64,000 nucleotides of DNA from CAZPUS01 sp964589825. Lineage in GTDB: Bacteria > Fibrobacterota > Chitinivibrionia > Chitinivibrionales > WJKA01. Where the stretch lies: NCBI GenBank assembly GCA_964589825.1, contig CAZPUS010000001.1, positions 1 through 64,000 of the forward strand. Reading direction: 5' to 3'. Below are positions 44,591 to 54,343 of this stretch, piece after piece. Under the pieces are notes generated by a model. That model was not told the origin of the DNA and did no database searches. It worked only from the letters and a program-made list of their open reading frames with translations. Every line of letters starts with the position of its first letter. The first letter of the stretch is position 1. A program made the position numbers and the translations under genes.

Positions 44591-46177
44591 ATGAAATCAC
44601 TTCCGCCTTTTTCCTCTTATCCATTTCCACGCAATAGCCGGGCATATCGTCATCTGTGGCGTGTATTGCTTATAGTCGTCTGCCTTTGCGGCATCCCGCT
44701 TCGCGCACAACCCGATATTACGATTCCGACATATTACGATACGCTTTCTAACGGACTGCGCGTACTCATGGTACCCGATACAAGTGTCGCGGTGGTATCG
44801 TGCCGCGTCTATTACTTTGTGGGGTCGATGTACGAGTACCCGGGCATTTCGGGGCTTTCTCACATGTTCGAACATATGATGTTCAAGGGAACAGAGACGC
44901 TGGGCACACGCAATTTTAAAAAAGAAAAAGCGCTCATGGTTCGTATCGATACCCTGTATACACGCATACTCTCACTTAAGGATAAGGGTATTCCCGACTC
45001 TGCAGATACTATGCTGGCCCTGAAAAAACGCATCAACAAAACCCTGCAAACGCAGCGCAATTACATAAAGAAAAATGAAATATGGGAACTATACAGCAGT
45101 AACGGAGCGGACAAGCTGAATGCATGGACAGGAGACGATCTTACTGCATATATCGTTACTCTACCCGCACAAAAAACAGAGCTTTTCTACTGGATAGAGA
45201 GCGACCGGATGAAGAACAGGGTGCTGCGGGAGTTTTACAGCGAACGTGAAGTGGTAGCCCAGGAAAGAAAAATGCGCTATGACAACAAGCCGGTCAATCG
45301 CTACTGGGAACGACTCAACGCACTTTTCTATATGGCGCATCCCTACAGGATCCCGACTATAGGATGGGCGAGTGATATCGCACATTATACCCGCGCAAAG
45401 CTGCAGCGATTCATTGCGCACTATTATACCCCTGATAACGCACTGATAGTACTTGCCGGCAATGTAGACACGCTCGGTGAATTTAAAAAAATAAAAGAAT
45501 ATTTCGGCTCGATCGATCCGTCACCCAAAGGACAGCGCCAGGTGGTGACCCGTGAACCGGCGGCAATTGGAGAACGTGCCTTTACCGTGTACGACGATGC
45601 AACCCCACGCATCGACATTCTGTTTCAGACCCCCGGGTACCCGCACGATGATCTGTTTGCACTCGATATTGTCGAAGGAATACTCTCGGGCAGAAGCGGC
45701 AGACTCTACACCCGTCTTGTCAAGGAAACCAACCTGTGCACCGACGCGGGAGCCGGCAGAACATTCCGTCTTCATAACGGCTATTTTCACATATGGGCGC
45801 GTCTCCGTGAAGATACGGATCCGGATAGCGTGACACATATTCTGCGTGAGGAAATGGTACGTCTGCGTAATACCATTGCCGACTCTCACGAAATACAGCG
45901 AACAAAAAACAACATAACCATGAATTTTGTCAAAGGTCTATCAAGCCTCGAAGGAATTTCGGACAGGCTTGCCTGGTTCGAATCACTCAATAGCTGGCAG
46001 GATCTTTACACGTATCCTGACAATATCGAACACGTAACAGCAGAACAGGTACAGAAGGCCGCATCCCGCTATTTTATCTGGAACCATAAAACGATCGGTC
46101 GGCTGCTACCTCGGTCGCGTCAGCCGGATATCCTGTCGACACCCAAGGATTCATCGAGCCAAAGGACGACGCCATGA
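44591..46177 (+). CDS. M16-family zinc peptidase (catalytic partner)
   Basis: A 528-residue exported insulinase-type peptidase. The signal-anchor is residues 18-42 (YRHLWRVLLIVVCLCGIPLR). The inverted zinc motif HxxEH is in SHMFEHMMFKGTE and the distal Glu is in EREVVAQERKMRYDN. A long helical insert (DTLYTRILSLKDKG) lies between them. The start at 44591 is chosen because it gives a clean signal peptide; an upstream in-frame ATG at 44501 would add 30 residues. The partner gene starts at 46174 with a four-base ATGA overlap, so the two are coupled. M16 pairs of this kind form a heterodimer in which one subunit cuts peptides; the substrate is unknown. Confidence 0.92.
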   Translation: MKSLPPFSSYPFPRNSRAYRHLWRVLLIVVCLCGIPLRAQPDITIPTYYDTLSNGLRVLMVPDTSVAVVSCRVYYFVGSMYEYPGISGLSHMFEHMMFKGTETLGTRNFKKEKALMVRIDTLYTRILSLKDKGIPDSADTMLALKKRINKTLQTQRNYIKKNEIWELYSSNGADKLNAWTGDDLTAYIVTLPAQKTELFYWIESDRMKNRVLREFYSEREVVAQERKMRYDNKPVNRYWERLNALFYMAHPYRIPTIGWASDIAHYTRAKLQRFIAHYYTPDNALIVLAGNVDTLGEFKKIKEYFGSIDPSPKGQRQVVTREPAAIGERAFTVYDDATPRIDILFQTPGYPHDDLFALDIVEGILSGRSGRLYTRLVKETNLCTDAGAGRTFRLHNGYFHIWARLREDTDPDSVTHILREEMVRLRNTIADSHEIQRTKNNITMNFVKGLSSLEGISDRLAWFESLNSWQDLYTYPDNIEHVTAEQVQKAASRYFIWNHKTIGRLLPRSRQPDILSTPKDSSSQRTTP

Positions 46178-47622
46178 ACATACGACACTTTGCCTTTTAT
46201 GCCTGCACCATTGCACTCGGTATCGTGCTGTGTACCACGATCACCGTTTCACGCCCGTCACATCCTTCCGGGCTTTCATACCCGGACTCGCAGTGGGAGA
46301 TACCGGACGGTACCCGCTACCGCGATACGCTTTCAAGCGGATGTATCACCTATATTGCGTCGGACAGTTCGCTGCCACTTGTGCAGATAACTCTCTTTAT
46401 CCGGCACGGTAGTCTCTACGAACCTGCGGAATACGCCGGCCTCTCCTATCTAACCGCACGACTTATGCGCACCGGCGGCACCGAACGATATCCCGCCGAC
46501 ACGCTTGATTCACGCATAGATTTTATCGCAATGAAGACATCGTATTCTCTGCAGGAAACAGTCCTCAAATTCGATTTTACCTTTCTTTCGCGCTATACCG
46601 ATAGTGCACTCTCGATTATCGAGGAGATTATTTTCCACCCCGTATTCCCTCAGAAAAAAATCGACGAGGAGAAACGAATATACTCCGATAGGCTTCTGCA
46701 TCGCTTTCAGAACCCTGAACCGACGCTTTCTTCGGCATATAAAAAGGCAATGTACGGTCATAACGCCGCAGGTGTTCTTCCTTCACAAAAAAGCATTTCG
46801 AAAATAGGGCGAGACAGTATCGTCGCGCTGCATGAGAGGATCGCACGCAGCGGCAATATGATCGTATCTGCAGCCGGAAATTTTGGCACGGAACAGATGC
46901 GGTCCCGACTCACGGCGATGTTCCAGAATGACTCGAATGTCTTCTCGCCTCCCTCCTCCCGGCCATTCGCCCCTGTGTCCACTTTAAAATGCCTTATTAT
47001 ACACAAGGATATTTCCCAGGCATTCGTACGTATGGGACTCCCCTTCATACGCCGTCCGCATAAAGATTATTACGATTGTTCACTTCTCAATATGATCGTT
47101 GGCGGAAACGCCTTTTCGTCCCGACTCATGAGTACCATCCGCTCCGACAGGGGACTTACCTATTCCATCTATTCACATGCCGGATCGAACTACGTGTTCC
47201 CGGCAACCTTTTTTATCGGTTTTCACTGCCAGCCAGAAAACACACAGCAGGTAATCGAGTTATCCAAAAAGGAGCTGCGCACCCTTCAGGCTCAAACGGT
47301 CGATCAGCAGGAACTCGACCGGGCAAAAGACGTCCTTGTCAAGCAGCTCCCCTCGATGTTTCGCTCTCCCGCAGATGTGGCCCGGCACTACGCACGCAGC
47401 CAGTATTACGGAAGAAGCGACGATCATTACAAACGCTACCCTCATCGAATCGATTCCATTTCTGTCTATGATATACAGCGTGTTGCCCGCAAATACTGTC
47501 CGGTCGACTCCTTTACCTATGTGATAGTGGGAGATACCACAAAGCTTTTCAGGAATGAATATATCCGCAGCCTCAGTCCGCAACGGGTTATCCCGGCGGA
47601 CAGCATAGTACACTTTCGATAA
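46174..47622 (+). CDS. M16-family peptidase-like protein without HxxEH (non-catalytic partner)
   Basis: A 482-residue exported protein with an N-terminal signal (YACTIALGIVLCTTITVS). The M16 fold is clear from ITLFIRHGSLYEPAEYAGLS and LMRTGGTERYPAD, but at the place of HxxEH it has YLTARLM, so the zinc ligands are gone. The C-terminal half has the Arg/Tyr-like region RSDRGLTYSIYSHAG that positions substrate in M16B pairs. Together with the preceding gene it would form an alpha/beta dimer with one active site. Start overlaps the previous stop. The 3' end is convergent with the LptE-like gene. Confidence 0.9.
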   Translation: MNIRHFAFYACTIALGIVLCTTITVSRPSHPSGLSYPDSQWEIPDGTRYRDTLSSGCITYIASDSSLPLVQITLFIRHGSLYEPAEYAGLSYLTARLMRTGGTERYPADTLDSRIDFIAMKTSYSLQETVLKFDFTFLSRYTDSALSIIEEIIFHPVFPQKKIDEEKRIYSDRLLHRFQNPEPTLSSAYKKAMYGHNAAGVLPSQKSISKIGRDSIVALHERIARSGNMIVSAAGNFGTEQMRSRLTAMFQNDSNVFSPPSSRPFAPVSTLKCLIIHKDISQAFVRMGLPFIRRPHKDYYDCSLLNMIVGGNAFSSRLMSTIRSDRGLTYSIYSHAGSNYVFPATFFIGFHCQPENTQQVIELSKKELRTLQAQTVDQQELDRAKDVLVKQLPSMFRSPADVARHYARSQYYGRSDDHYKRYPHRIDSISVYDIQRVARKYCPVDSFTYVIVGDTTKLFRNEYIRSLSPQRVIPADSIVHFR

Positions 47623-47644
47623 GCGAGATTGTCACGGCAGTTTC

Positions 47645-48181
47645 TTACCAGTTTTCCAGTGACTTCTGCAAAATACGGGAGACGAGGTCATCCGCCGCCT
47701 TCCTTCTGCCCGTTTCTTCGTCTTCACGTTCGTATTCGTATATCCCTTCCCCGGTCACCACGCCTTCATAACGCGCATTGTTCTTTCTGTTATCCATAAA
47801 TCGTACTTCGGCCTGGATGTAAATCACGTACTCTTCGATAGTCACGTTTCGTGCGGCACGGTTTTTATAGGTACGCGGTCTTCGTTCATACGCGAGTATA
47901 CTGCCTCCAATCGTTGCGTCGGCGTTTTTACTTACCAGACGCACTTGCTGCATATTCCGTACACGCCGGGTAAGCAGCTGTGTCACTTCGTCGGCCACAC
48001 CGGGTTTCCCGGTTTCATTCTGGAACAGGGGTATTTCAATGGTTTTTATATGTGCGGGCAATGCGGTATTGGAAAAGGTATAGAGCCCGCAGCCACAATA
48101 CATGAGCACACAGACGAGGAAAAAGCCGATTGCCGTCTTATAGCTCGGAAAAAGACACATAACGCACTGTTTTATTTTCAT
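47645..48181 (-). CDS. LptE-like outer-membrane lipoprotein
   Basis: A 178-residue lipoprotein with signal and lipobox VLMYCGCGLYTFSNTALP (Cys near residue 31). The following sequence PAHIKTIEIPLFQNETGKPG, then DEVTQLLTRRV and the strand pattern VTIEEYVIYIQAEVRFMDN, is the LptE family pattern (also called the DUF-type LPS-assembly lipoprotein). LptE plugs LptD in LPS delivery to the outer surface. The start at 48181, with GGAG seven bases upstream, is preferred to the longer ORF from 48283, which would put the lipobox at residue 65. It overlaps the dinG end by 44 bases, so the two are coupled, with dinG first. LptD is not in the window. Confidence 0.8.
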   Translation of the reverse strand: MKIKQCVMCLFPSYKTAIGFFLVCVLMYCGCGLYTFSNTALPAHIKTIEIPLFQNETGKPGVADEVTQLLTRRVRNMQQVRLVSKNADATIGGSILAYERRPRTYKNRAARNVTIEEYVIYIQAEVRFMDNRKNNARYEGVVTGEGIYEYEREDEETGRRKAADDLVSRILQKSLENW

Positions 48182-51077
48182 GCGCTTCTCCCGTAAGGGT
48201 ATGCGATTCACTAAAAAAACGATTAAGGCCCTCACAACACTGACCGATTGTTTTATAGGTAGCGAACCCTCCGGGAAGCGCATTTATCATCGCTTTACCG
48301 TAGGAACGCGACAGCATGCGGGGATCGAGTACCACGAATGCCCCCCGATCGTCCATGGTTCTAATCAACCTTCCTGCTGCCTGCTTCAGCCGGATCACCG
48401 ATTCGGGCAGATAATACGCGGAAAAGGCATTGCCTTTCTCCTGTTCATAACGGGCGCTGAGTGCTTTTATAATCGGATGTCCGGGGACCGGAAACGGCAG
48501 TCGCGGTACGATCACGAGCTCACACGCTTTTCCGGGCGCATCGATTCCTTCCCAGAAGCTGCTGGTTCCCAGAAGAATCGACGGATTCGTGGTACAAAAC
48601 GTATGAAGCACTTCACTCCTGTTACCGGTAATACCCTGCGCAAATATCCGGGCAGGATCGACTGTCTCCGTTGTCTGCAGTGTCTCGTATACCGCACGAA
48701 GCATTTCGTTGGAGGTAAACAGCACCAGCATATTTTTCTGAAGCGAATGGTATATTTCCTCGAGGCTCCGACCCACTGCGGCCGGATATTCCTGCGCATC
48801 AGGCTCGTGACGAAGTGCAACCGCCGCATTGAATCGTTGTGCATCGGAAAATGGCGCACGATATTGCACCGTCGAGATGGTCTCACGCATCTGCGAATCG
48901 TTAAACCCGATTTTCTCGAGCATGTACTCCATGGATCCGCCAATTGAGGACATAGTCGCAGATGTAAAGACGGTCGCCGATTTCTGACGCTGCCAAACCG
49001 GTGCAAGGATACTGCCGATATCGAGTGCGACCCCGCATAACTTAACCCATCCCTTTGCATGGTTGCCTTCGAGCCAGAACACATCCCCTTCGTTGGCACC
49101 GGCGGCAAGATATGATATATCCGCCTTGTACTGGGATACCCGCCTGCTGCAGGAGACGATCTCGTTTCGAAGCGCATTGCGCTCCTTTGTCAAGGAGGAC
49201 GTTCCTTCTTCATCGCTCAGTTTCTGCCGCAATTCATTGAGCACATCGACTGTATCTGACAGTGCAATCGCAAGTCCGGCAAAGCTTTCGAAGTTATTGA
49301 ATTCGCGTGCCGGATATTCCCTGGTATAAACGGTATTCGACGTGTCGTTTCGGCGTGCCCAGGTGACCACATCGTGAAGAAACGAGTGCGATTTCTTTCG
49401 CAGTCTGCGTGTACACGAAACAAAATTTTGTACGGTCTCCGAAAAAAGCGCCTCGTTTTTCAGCGGTTTGATATGTGCCCCGCAGTTGGAGATTTTTTCG
49501 AGAAGCAGACCGGTGCCGTTCGAATCGACCACTACCCGCAGATTCTGATGCCCGCTCTCTTCCAGGTGGTGGGCTTCATCGAATATCAATGCCCCCGGGG
49601 TCCCCAGAAAGGAAGTGTCCATGCACATGTCCGAAAAGAACAGTGAGTGGTTGATAACCACGATATGAGAGCTGAGCGCACGCCGACGGGCCTTTTGTAC
49701 AAAGCATTCCTCGTAATGCGAACAATGCATTCCTCGACATTCGGACGTATCGCCGGATACGAGATCCCATATTTTTGCGTTTCTTTTCGCAAAATTGCTC
49801 AGCTGCTGGATATCGCCGGTCTCGGTCTGTGCGGCCCACCTGATAAGCGGCAATGTCGCATTTCTGTCGATCGGCGAAAGATTACCGATTTTCTGCGATA
49901 GTAACCGCTGGAACCTGTATTTGCACAGATAATTCCTTCGTCCCTTGAGTACGGAATACCGCAGCGGCTTTTCCATTACCCGGGAAAGCGCCGCCAGCTC
50001 CTTGTTCATGAGCTGGTCCTGGAGCTGTTTTGTATACGTGGAGATGAAAACACGGCAGGAATTGTGCATGGCAAAACAACAGGCGGGATACAGATACGCA
50101 AGCGATTTACCGATACCGGTCTCCGCCTCTGCCGCTAATAGTGAATGTGCATTGAGCGTGCGGGCAACCTCAAGAGCCATATCCTGTTGTTGTTTCCGAA
50201 ACCTAAATCCCGTAAGTGCACGTGCGACGTCTCCTCCTTCGGCAAATGCATCACGTATGCCGGTTTCGGATACTTTTTTTTCTCCGCATTCACATTCAAG
50301 GGGCGCGGCGTTCTGTTCGGACGATGTTGCCGCGCCAATACGATACCGGGAAGAATCCCCGGAGCCAACCGAATTTTTCAAAAGGATTTTAATGAAAGAA
50401 CGGGGGGCAAAAGAAGCCATCTGACGTTTTATGGCATCCGGCAGCTGCAAGAGTTCGGGCAGAAGCGTGTTGCACAAAAAACCCGCCGCTTTGGCATCGT
50501 CAAGTGCCCGATGGGCCGATTCGATGATGTATCCCCTCTCCTTACACACGCTGTAGAGCCGGTAGGATCGAAGCCCGGGATGAACGATTCTGGAGAGCTG
50601 CAGCGTATCGATGCTGGAATTGGAGACCTCTCCTCTGCCGCTTCTGCCGCGTTCCGCATTTAAAAACGAAATGTCGAAATCGACTTTATGCCCGCAGATA
50701 GGAAACGTACCTATAAATTCCTCGATCTGGTCAAGGATTTCCCCGAAAAGCGGGGCTTCTTCGAGATCATTATCATAAATACCGGTTATTTTGGAAATAT
50801 ATTCGGGTACCGGACACCCGGGATCGACAAAACTGCTGTAGCAGTCCACCTCCCTGCCATTGCGATATTTTACCGCACCGAGTTCGATAATACGATCTTT
50901 CTTTGCATCCAGCCCCGTGGTTTCTACATCGAGAGCCACGAATTCCCTGCGTTCGAACATGTCGGAGCTTTTTGATTTCTTTTTTTTCGACCCCGCTTTG
51001 GACGAAGATCGGTGGGAAAAAGTATTAGACAGGTCTTTTTTCTGCTGTGAAGACAGCACATCTCTCATTTTCGGCAT
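48138..51077 (-). CDS. dinG: DinG-family helicase with N-terminal exonuclease domain
   Basis: A 979-residue two-part protein. Residues about 45-205 are a DEDDh exonuclease like DNA polymerase epsilon: VALDVETTGLDAKKDRIIEL, then HKVDFDISFLNAE and HRALDDAKAAG. The helicase part has Walker A in EAETGIGKSLAYLYP, the iron-sulfur Cys (YLCKY, then ECRGMHCSHYEEC), DEAHHLEE and, at the end, FWEGIDAPGKACELV and LKQAAGRLIRTMDDRGAFVV. Exonuclease-helicase DinG proteins are known in Firmicutes and other groups. It unwinds DNA 5'-3' and degrades it; exact role is uncertain. The lysine-rich 40-residue start is unusual; a later Met at 50960 is an alternative. It overlaps the LptE-like gene. Confidence 0.92.
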   Translation of the reverse strand: MPKMRDVLSSQQKKDLSNTFSHRSSSKAGSKKKKSKSSDMFERREFVALDVETTGLDAKKDRIIELGAVKYRNGREVDCYSSFVDPGCPVPEYISKITGIYDNDLEEAPLFGEILDQIEEFIGTFPICGHKVDFDISFLNAERGRSGRGEVSNSSIDTLQLSRIVHPGLRSYRLYSVCKERGYIIESAHRALDDAKAAGFLCNTLLPELLQLPDAIKRQMASFAPRSFIKILLKNSVGSGDSSRYRIGAATSSEQNAAPLECECGEKKVSETGIRDAFAEGGDVARALTGFRFRKQQQDMALEVARTLNAHSLLAAEAETGIGKSLAYLYPACCFAMHNSCRVFISTYTKQLQDQLMNKELAALSRVMEKPLRYSVLKGRRNYLCKYRFQRLLSQKIGNLSPIDRNATLPLIRWAAQTETGDIQQLSNFAKRNAKIWDLVSGDTSECRGMHCSHYEECFVQKARRRALSSHIVVINHSLFFSDMCMDTSFLGTPGALIFDEAHHLEESGHQNLRVVVDSNGTGLLLEKISNCGAHIKPLKNEALFSETVQNFVSCTRRLRKKSHSFLHDVVTWARRNDTSNTVYTREYPAREFNNFESFAGLAIALSDTVDVLNELRQKLSDEEGTSSLTKERNALRNEIVSCSRRVSQYKADISYLAAGANEGDVFWLEGNHAKGWVKLCGVALDIGSILAPVWQRQKSATVFTSATMSSIGGSMEYMLEKIGFNDSQMRETISTVQYRAPFSDAQRFNAAVALRHEPDAQEYPAAVGRSLEEIYHSLQKNMLVLFTSNEMLRAVYETLQTTETVDPARIFAQGITGNRSEVLHTFCTTNPSILLGTSSFWEGIDAPGKACELVIVPRLPFPVPGHPIIKALSARYEQEKGNAFSAYYLPESVIRLKQAAGRLIRTMDDRGAFVVLDPRMLSRSYGKAMINALPGGFATYKTIGQCCEGLNRFFSESHTLTGEAHENKTVRYVSFSEL

Positions 51078-51461
51078 ATGCGTACAGGACTTCCCTTACA
51101 GAATAGAATACACGTTATATCCAAAGAAAATACAATAATTCATGGGATACAGTCGTGGGACCCTGAGACAGTAATACGGCGGGAGCCCGCTTCATTGATG
51201 TATTTTTTACAAAAATCACCGAATGGTTCGATAAAAGCTGCGCTGAGTCATTCATTTATAGTATCTGCGGAAATGATAAGTACACCGCCCTGGGTGGCGC
51301 ATCAGTTTCGGGGATGCACATGCGGTGCGGACGGTTGCAGATGCTGCGGATACCATTGCTCGGTGCGGGTTTTTACAATTCGCTGCATTTGTTTTTTGGG
51401 TGCAGACAGCACATACGTCTACGTCGTGCACGCAGGTCCTTCCACTTACTATGCCACGTGC
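51078..51461. other. Intergenic region before the polysaccharide operon
   Basis: 384 bp upstream of dinG (leftward) and of the repeat at 51462. Short ORFs are present but have no ribosome binding site. I see no clear promoter, riboswitch or tRNA. Confidence 0.3.
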
Positions 51462-51625
51462 AACCTAAATTGAGCGGTTTTGTTCGCGAAATCTTCTGCA
51501 CCCCCATTACTCTTAATATTCTCAAAAATCATTAGGCCACCAACAAGGATGCCTCATATTTTTCGAGGACACGATAACAGCACGGCTCACAGCAGCTTTC
51601 TCAAAAACAACCGCTCAATTAATGT
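51462..51625 (+). mobile_element. MITE-like element, second full copy, 164 bp
   Basis: The left end AACCTAAATTGAGCGGTTTT and right end AACCGCTCAATTAATGTC (reading inward to the same repeat when complemented) enclose an interior that parallels the 12655 copy: TTTGTTCGCGAAATCTTCTG, TTACTCTTAA, ATCATTAGGCCACCAACAAG, and CAGCACGGCTCACAGCAGC. Similarity by eye is about 75-80 percent over the whole length. The outer bases of both ends have drifted. It ends 38 bp before the radical SAM gene. Confidence 0.78.
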
Positions 51626-51663
51626 CCAAATTTCATGCTCAATAATATTAAGGTTCGTATATA

Positions 51664-53139
51664 ATGAATATACTCGTATGTAACCCGCCGTTTCTCGAAA
51701 TGTTTTCTCGCGAGTCAAGATCGCCGGCGGTTAATAAAAGCGGTACCCTGTATTACCCAATGTGGCTTGCATATGCCGTAGGATATCTCGAGAAACACGG
51801 TCACAATGTTTTGTTCCTCGATGCGCCCGCCCATCACCTGACTACCGAAGATATCTGTGAACGCGCACGCGAATTTGGTGCCGACCTCGGAGTTTTCGGG
51901 ACCTCCACCCCAAGCATCTATAATGACATCGAGGTTGCATGTGAAATAAAACGAGCCCTGCCCGAGCTGTTTACCTGCCTGGTAGGTGTCCATGTATCCG
52001 CCGTTCCGGAGCAAACGCTGCACGAGGCGCCTGCCCAGCTCGATGCGATCGCGATTCATGAATACGACGACACATTGAACGACTTGGCGGACAAACTGCC
52101 CGAATGCACCGCCGAGAACCGCGACCAGCGTCTCTCGACGATTAAGGGACTGGCATATCGCACGATGGAAGGAAAAATCGAACGTAATGACGATCGGGAT
52201 TTTATTCGCGATCTTGACCAGTTCCCTTTTGTCTCCTCGGTTTACAAACGTCATCTGGGTAACATCAGTCCCTACTTTTACGGCCATAGCCGACACCCCC
52301 TGGTAGTAATCGTTACGGGCCGGGGCTGCCCGTTCCACTGCACTTATTGTGTCGTTCCTCAGACCCTGCACGGTCACACCTACAGGAAACGATCCATTCC
52401 GGACATTGTCAACGAATTCGTCTACATTCAGGAAAATTTCCCCGAAGCAAAAGAGATTATGATCGAAGATGATACACTGACAATCGACAGGAAAAGATGC
52501 CGGGACCTTGCACGCGGGCTTATCGAAGCCGGTGGAACACGTATTCCATGGTCCGCCAATTCGCGTGCGGATGTAGACCTTGAAACACTTAAAATGATGA
52601 AAAAGGCGAATTGCCGTCTCTTATGTGTGGGTTTTGAAAGCGGAGACCAGCAGATACTCGATAATATCAGAAAATCGATGACACTGGATAAAATTCATGC
52701 ATTCCGGAAAAATGCACGCCGTGCGGGGATTCTAATACACGGATGTTTCATGGTGGGCAATAAAGGCGAAACTGACAAAACCCTGGCCAAAACACTTTCG
52801 TTCGCGAAGAAACTCAACCCGGATACGGCCCAGTTCTATCCGATTATGGTCTATCCGGGCACCGAAGCATACAACCACTTCAAAGAACAGGGGCATGTAC
52901 AAACCGATAATTATCGCGAGTGGATTACCCCGGAAGGGCTGCATTCCTCGGTCGTTTCGGTTCCCGGCATGTCGCGGGAGAAACTGGTCGCCTTTTGTAA
53001 CAGGGCCCGGCGGGAATTTTACCTTCGTCCCCGTTACATCATTCTGAAAATTGCACAGATTATTACCAGACCCGGCGAACGGAAAAGAATATTCAAGGCA
53101 TTCGGTACATTCCGACGCTTTTTATTCAGAAAAGACTGA
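51664..53139 (+). CDS. B12-binding-domain radical SAM protein
   Basis: A 491-residue enzyme. The N-terminal B12-binding-type Rossmann domain (residues 1-160, VCNPPF, YAVGYLEKHGHNVLFLDAPA, FGTSTPSIYND) is followed by a radical SAM core with CPFHCTYC, the CxxxCxxC cluster, near residue 225, then EIMIEDDTLTIDRKRCRDLA and LCVGFESGDQQILDNIRKSM. Such enzymes carry out methylation or rearrangements in lipid and envelope biosynthesis. AAGG is eight bases before ATG. It opens an operon with a glycosyltransferase, a formyltransferase and a deacetylase, so a surface-glycan modification is likely but not specific. Confidence 0.9.
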   Translation: MNILVCNPPFLEMFSRESRSPAVNKSGTLYYPMWLAYAVGYLEKHGHNVLFLDAPAHHLTTEDICERAREFGADLGVFGTSTPSIYNDIEVACEIKRALPELFTCLVGVHVSAVPEQTLHEAPAQLDAIAIHEYDDTLNDLADKLPECTAENRDQRLSTIKGLAYRTMEGKIERNDDRDFIRDLDQFPFVSSVYKRHLGNISPYFYGHSRHPLVVIVTGRGCPFHCTYCVVPQTLHGHTYRKRSIPDIVNEFVYIQENFPEAKEIMIEDDTLTIDRKRCRDLARGLIEAGGTRIPWSANSRADVDLETLKMMKKANCRLLCVGFESGDQQILDNIRKSMTLDKIHAFRKNARRAGILIHGCFMVGNKGETDKTLAKTLSFAKKLNPDTAQFYPIMVYPGTEAYNHFKEQGHVQTDNYREWITPEGLHSSVVSVPGMSREKLVAFCNRARREFYLRPRYIILKIAQIITRPGERKRIFKAFGTFRRFLFRKD

Positions 53140-53155
53140 TGCCACAGGATCACCG

Positions 53156-54343
53156 ATGGCGACCACTTTTTTCATCATACTATTTCTGATTGGCGTAGTA
53201 CTCTTTATTTATTCGTATGCAGGATACTCGCTCCTTCTTCGTTTGCTCAAACGACTCTTTTTCCCCTCAGAACGTATCGCTTCTTCGGCACATCCGGGTA
53301 GCGGCCGTGATCTGCCTTCAGTCACGATACTTATCCCCGCGTACAACGAAGAAAAAATAATACACAAAAAAATCGACAATGCGCTTGCGCTTAACTATCC
53401 CCGTGAAAAGCTCGATATCCTCGTATGCTCCGACGCCTCGAGTGACCGCACCGCTGAAATCGTATCCAATATCGATAATCCCTGCGTACGATTTATCGAA
53501 TACACACAGCGACGGGGCAAGACCGGTGTTATCAATGCATCCATCCCCCAAGCTCGTGGAGATATCGTCGTTTTGACTGATGCGAATACCATGTTCGCTC
53601 TGGATGCGGTCATGACTATGGCAGGCGGATACACCTCAGCCGATATCGGAGCGGTTTGCGGCCATGTAAGGCTCATTCCGCCCCGCAATGCGCAAAAAGT
53701 CGATAAAGAGATCGCTTATAGAGAGTCAGAGGCCTATATGAAATATGTGGAAGGGCTTTTCGGAGCAGCCATCGGCGCCTTCGGGGGATTCTACTCCATA
53801 CGTAAGTCACTTTTTACACCTCTTGCGCCGAATGCGTTTTCAAACGACGATTTTCTGATACCGATGCACATTCTCTCGAAAGGGTACCGGGTCATTTTTC
53901 TGCCCAACGCTGTAGCTACAGAGGACACCGGCAAAAGCATCGGCAACGAGTTTTCCCGCCGGGTACGCATCGGAGCGGGTAATTTTCAGTCGTTCACCTT
54001 TCTGCCCGGAATGCTCAACCCACTGAAGGGGAAACGCTTCTTTTTCTATTTTTCGCACAAGCTGCTGCGATGGTTTTCTCCTTTTCTGCTTTTGTTAATG
54101 CTGATTTCCAATATCGCGGTACACCATATTCCCGTATTCTTCTATCTGCTGGCAGCGCAGATCGGGCTGTATGCTGCTTCCGGATTCGGTTTTATACTGT
54201 CAAAAATCAACATATTTCCACCGTTTCTTACTCCGGCTTATCATTTCGTCTCGATGAATATTGCGCTTCTGCTTGGCTTTTTTAAGCGAATGCAGGGGAT
54301 AAAAAGCGGTACCTGGGAAAGTACCGAAAGGAATGAATCATGA
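53156..54343 (+). CDS. Membrane glycosyltransferase family 2 protein
   Basis: A 395-residue processive-type GT2 with one N-terminal transmembrane helix (FFIILFLIGVVLFIYSYAGY) and two to three at the C-terminus. The GT-A fold shows VTILIPAYNEEKIIHKKIDN, the DxD-like VLTDANTMF and, later, RRVRIGAGNFQ near residue 270 with the acidic AVATEDTG. The start at 53156 has AGGA six bases upstream; the longer ORF from 53051 lies within the end of the previous gene. The stop overlaps the next start as ATGA. The substrate is not predicted. Confidence 0.9.
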   Translation: MATTFFIILFLIGVVLFIYSYAGYSLLLRLLKRLFFPSERIASSAHPGSGRDLPSVTILIPAYNEEKIIHKKIDNALALNYPREKLDILVCSDASSDRTAEIVSNIDNPCVRFIEYTQRRGKTGVINASIPQARGDIVVLTDANTMFALDAVMTMAGGYTSADIGAVCGHVRLIPPRNAQKVDKEIAYRESEAYMKYVEGLFGAAIGAFGGFYSIRKSLFTPLAPNAFSNDDFLIPMHILSKGYRVIFLPNAVATEDTGKSIGNEFSRRVRIGAGNFQSFTFLPGMLNPLKGKRFFFYFSHKLLRWFSPFLLLLMLISNIAVHHIPVFFYLLAAQIGLYAASGFGFILSKINIFPPFLTPAYHFVSMNIALLLGFFKRMQGIKSGTWESTERNES

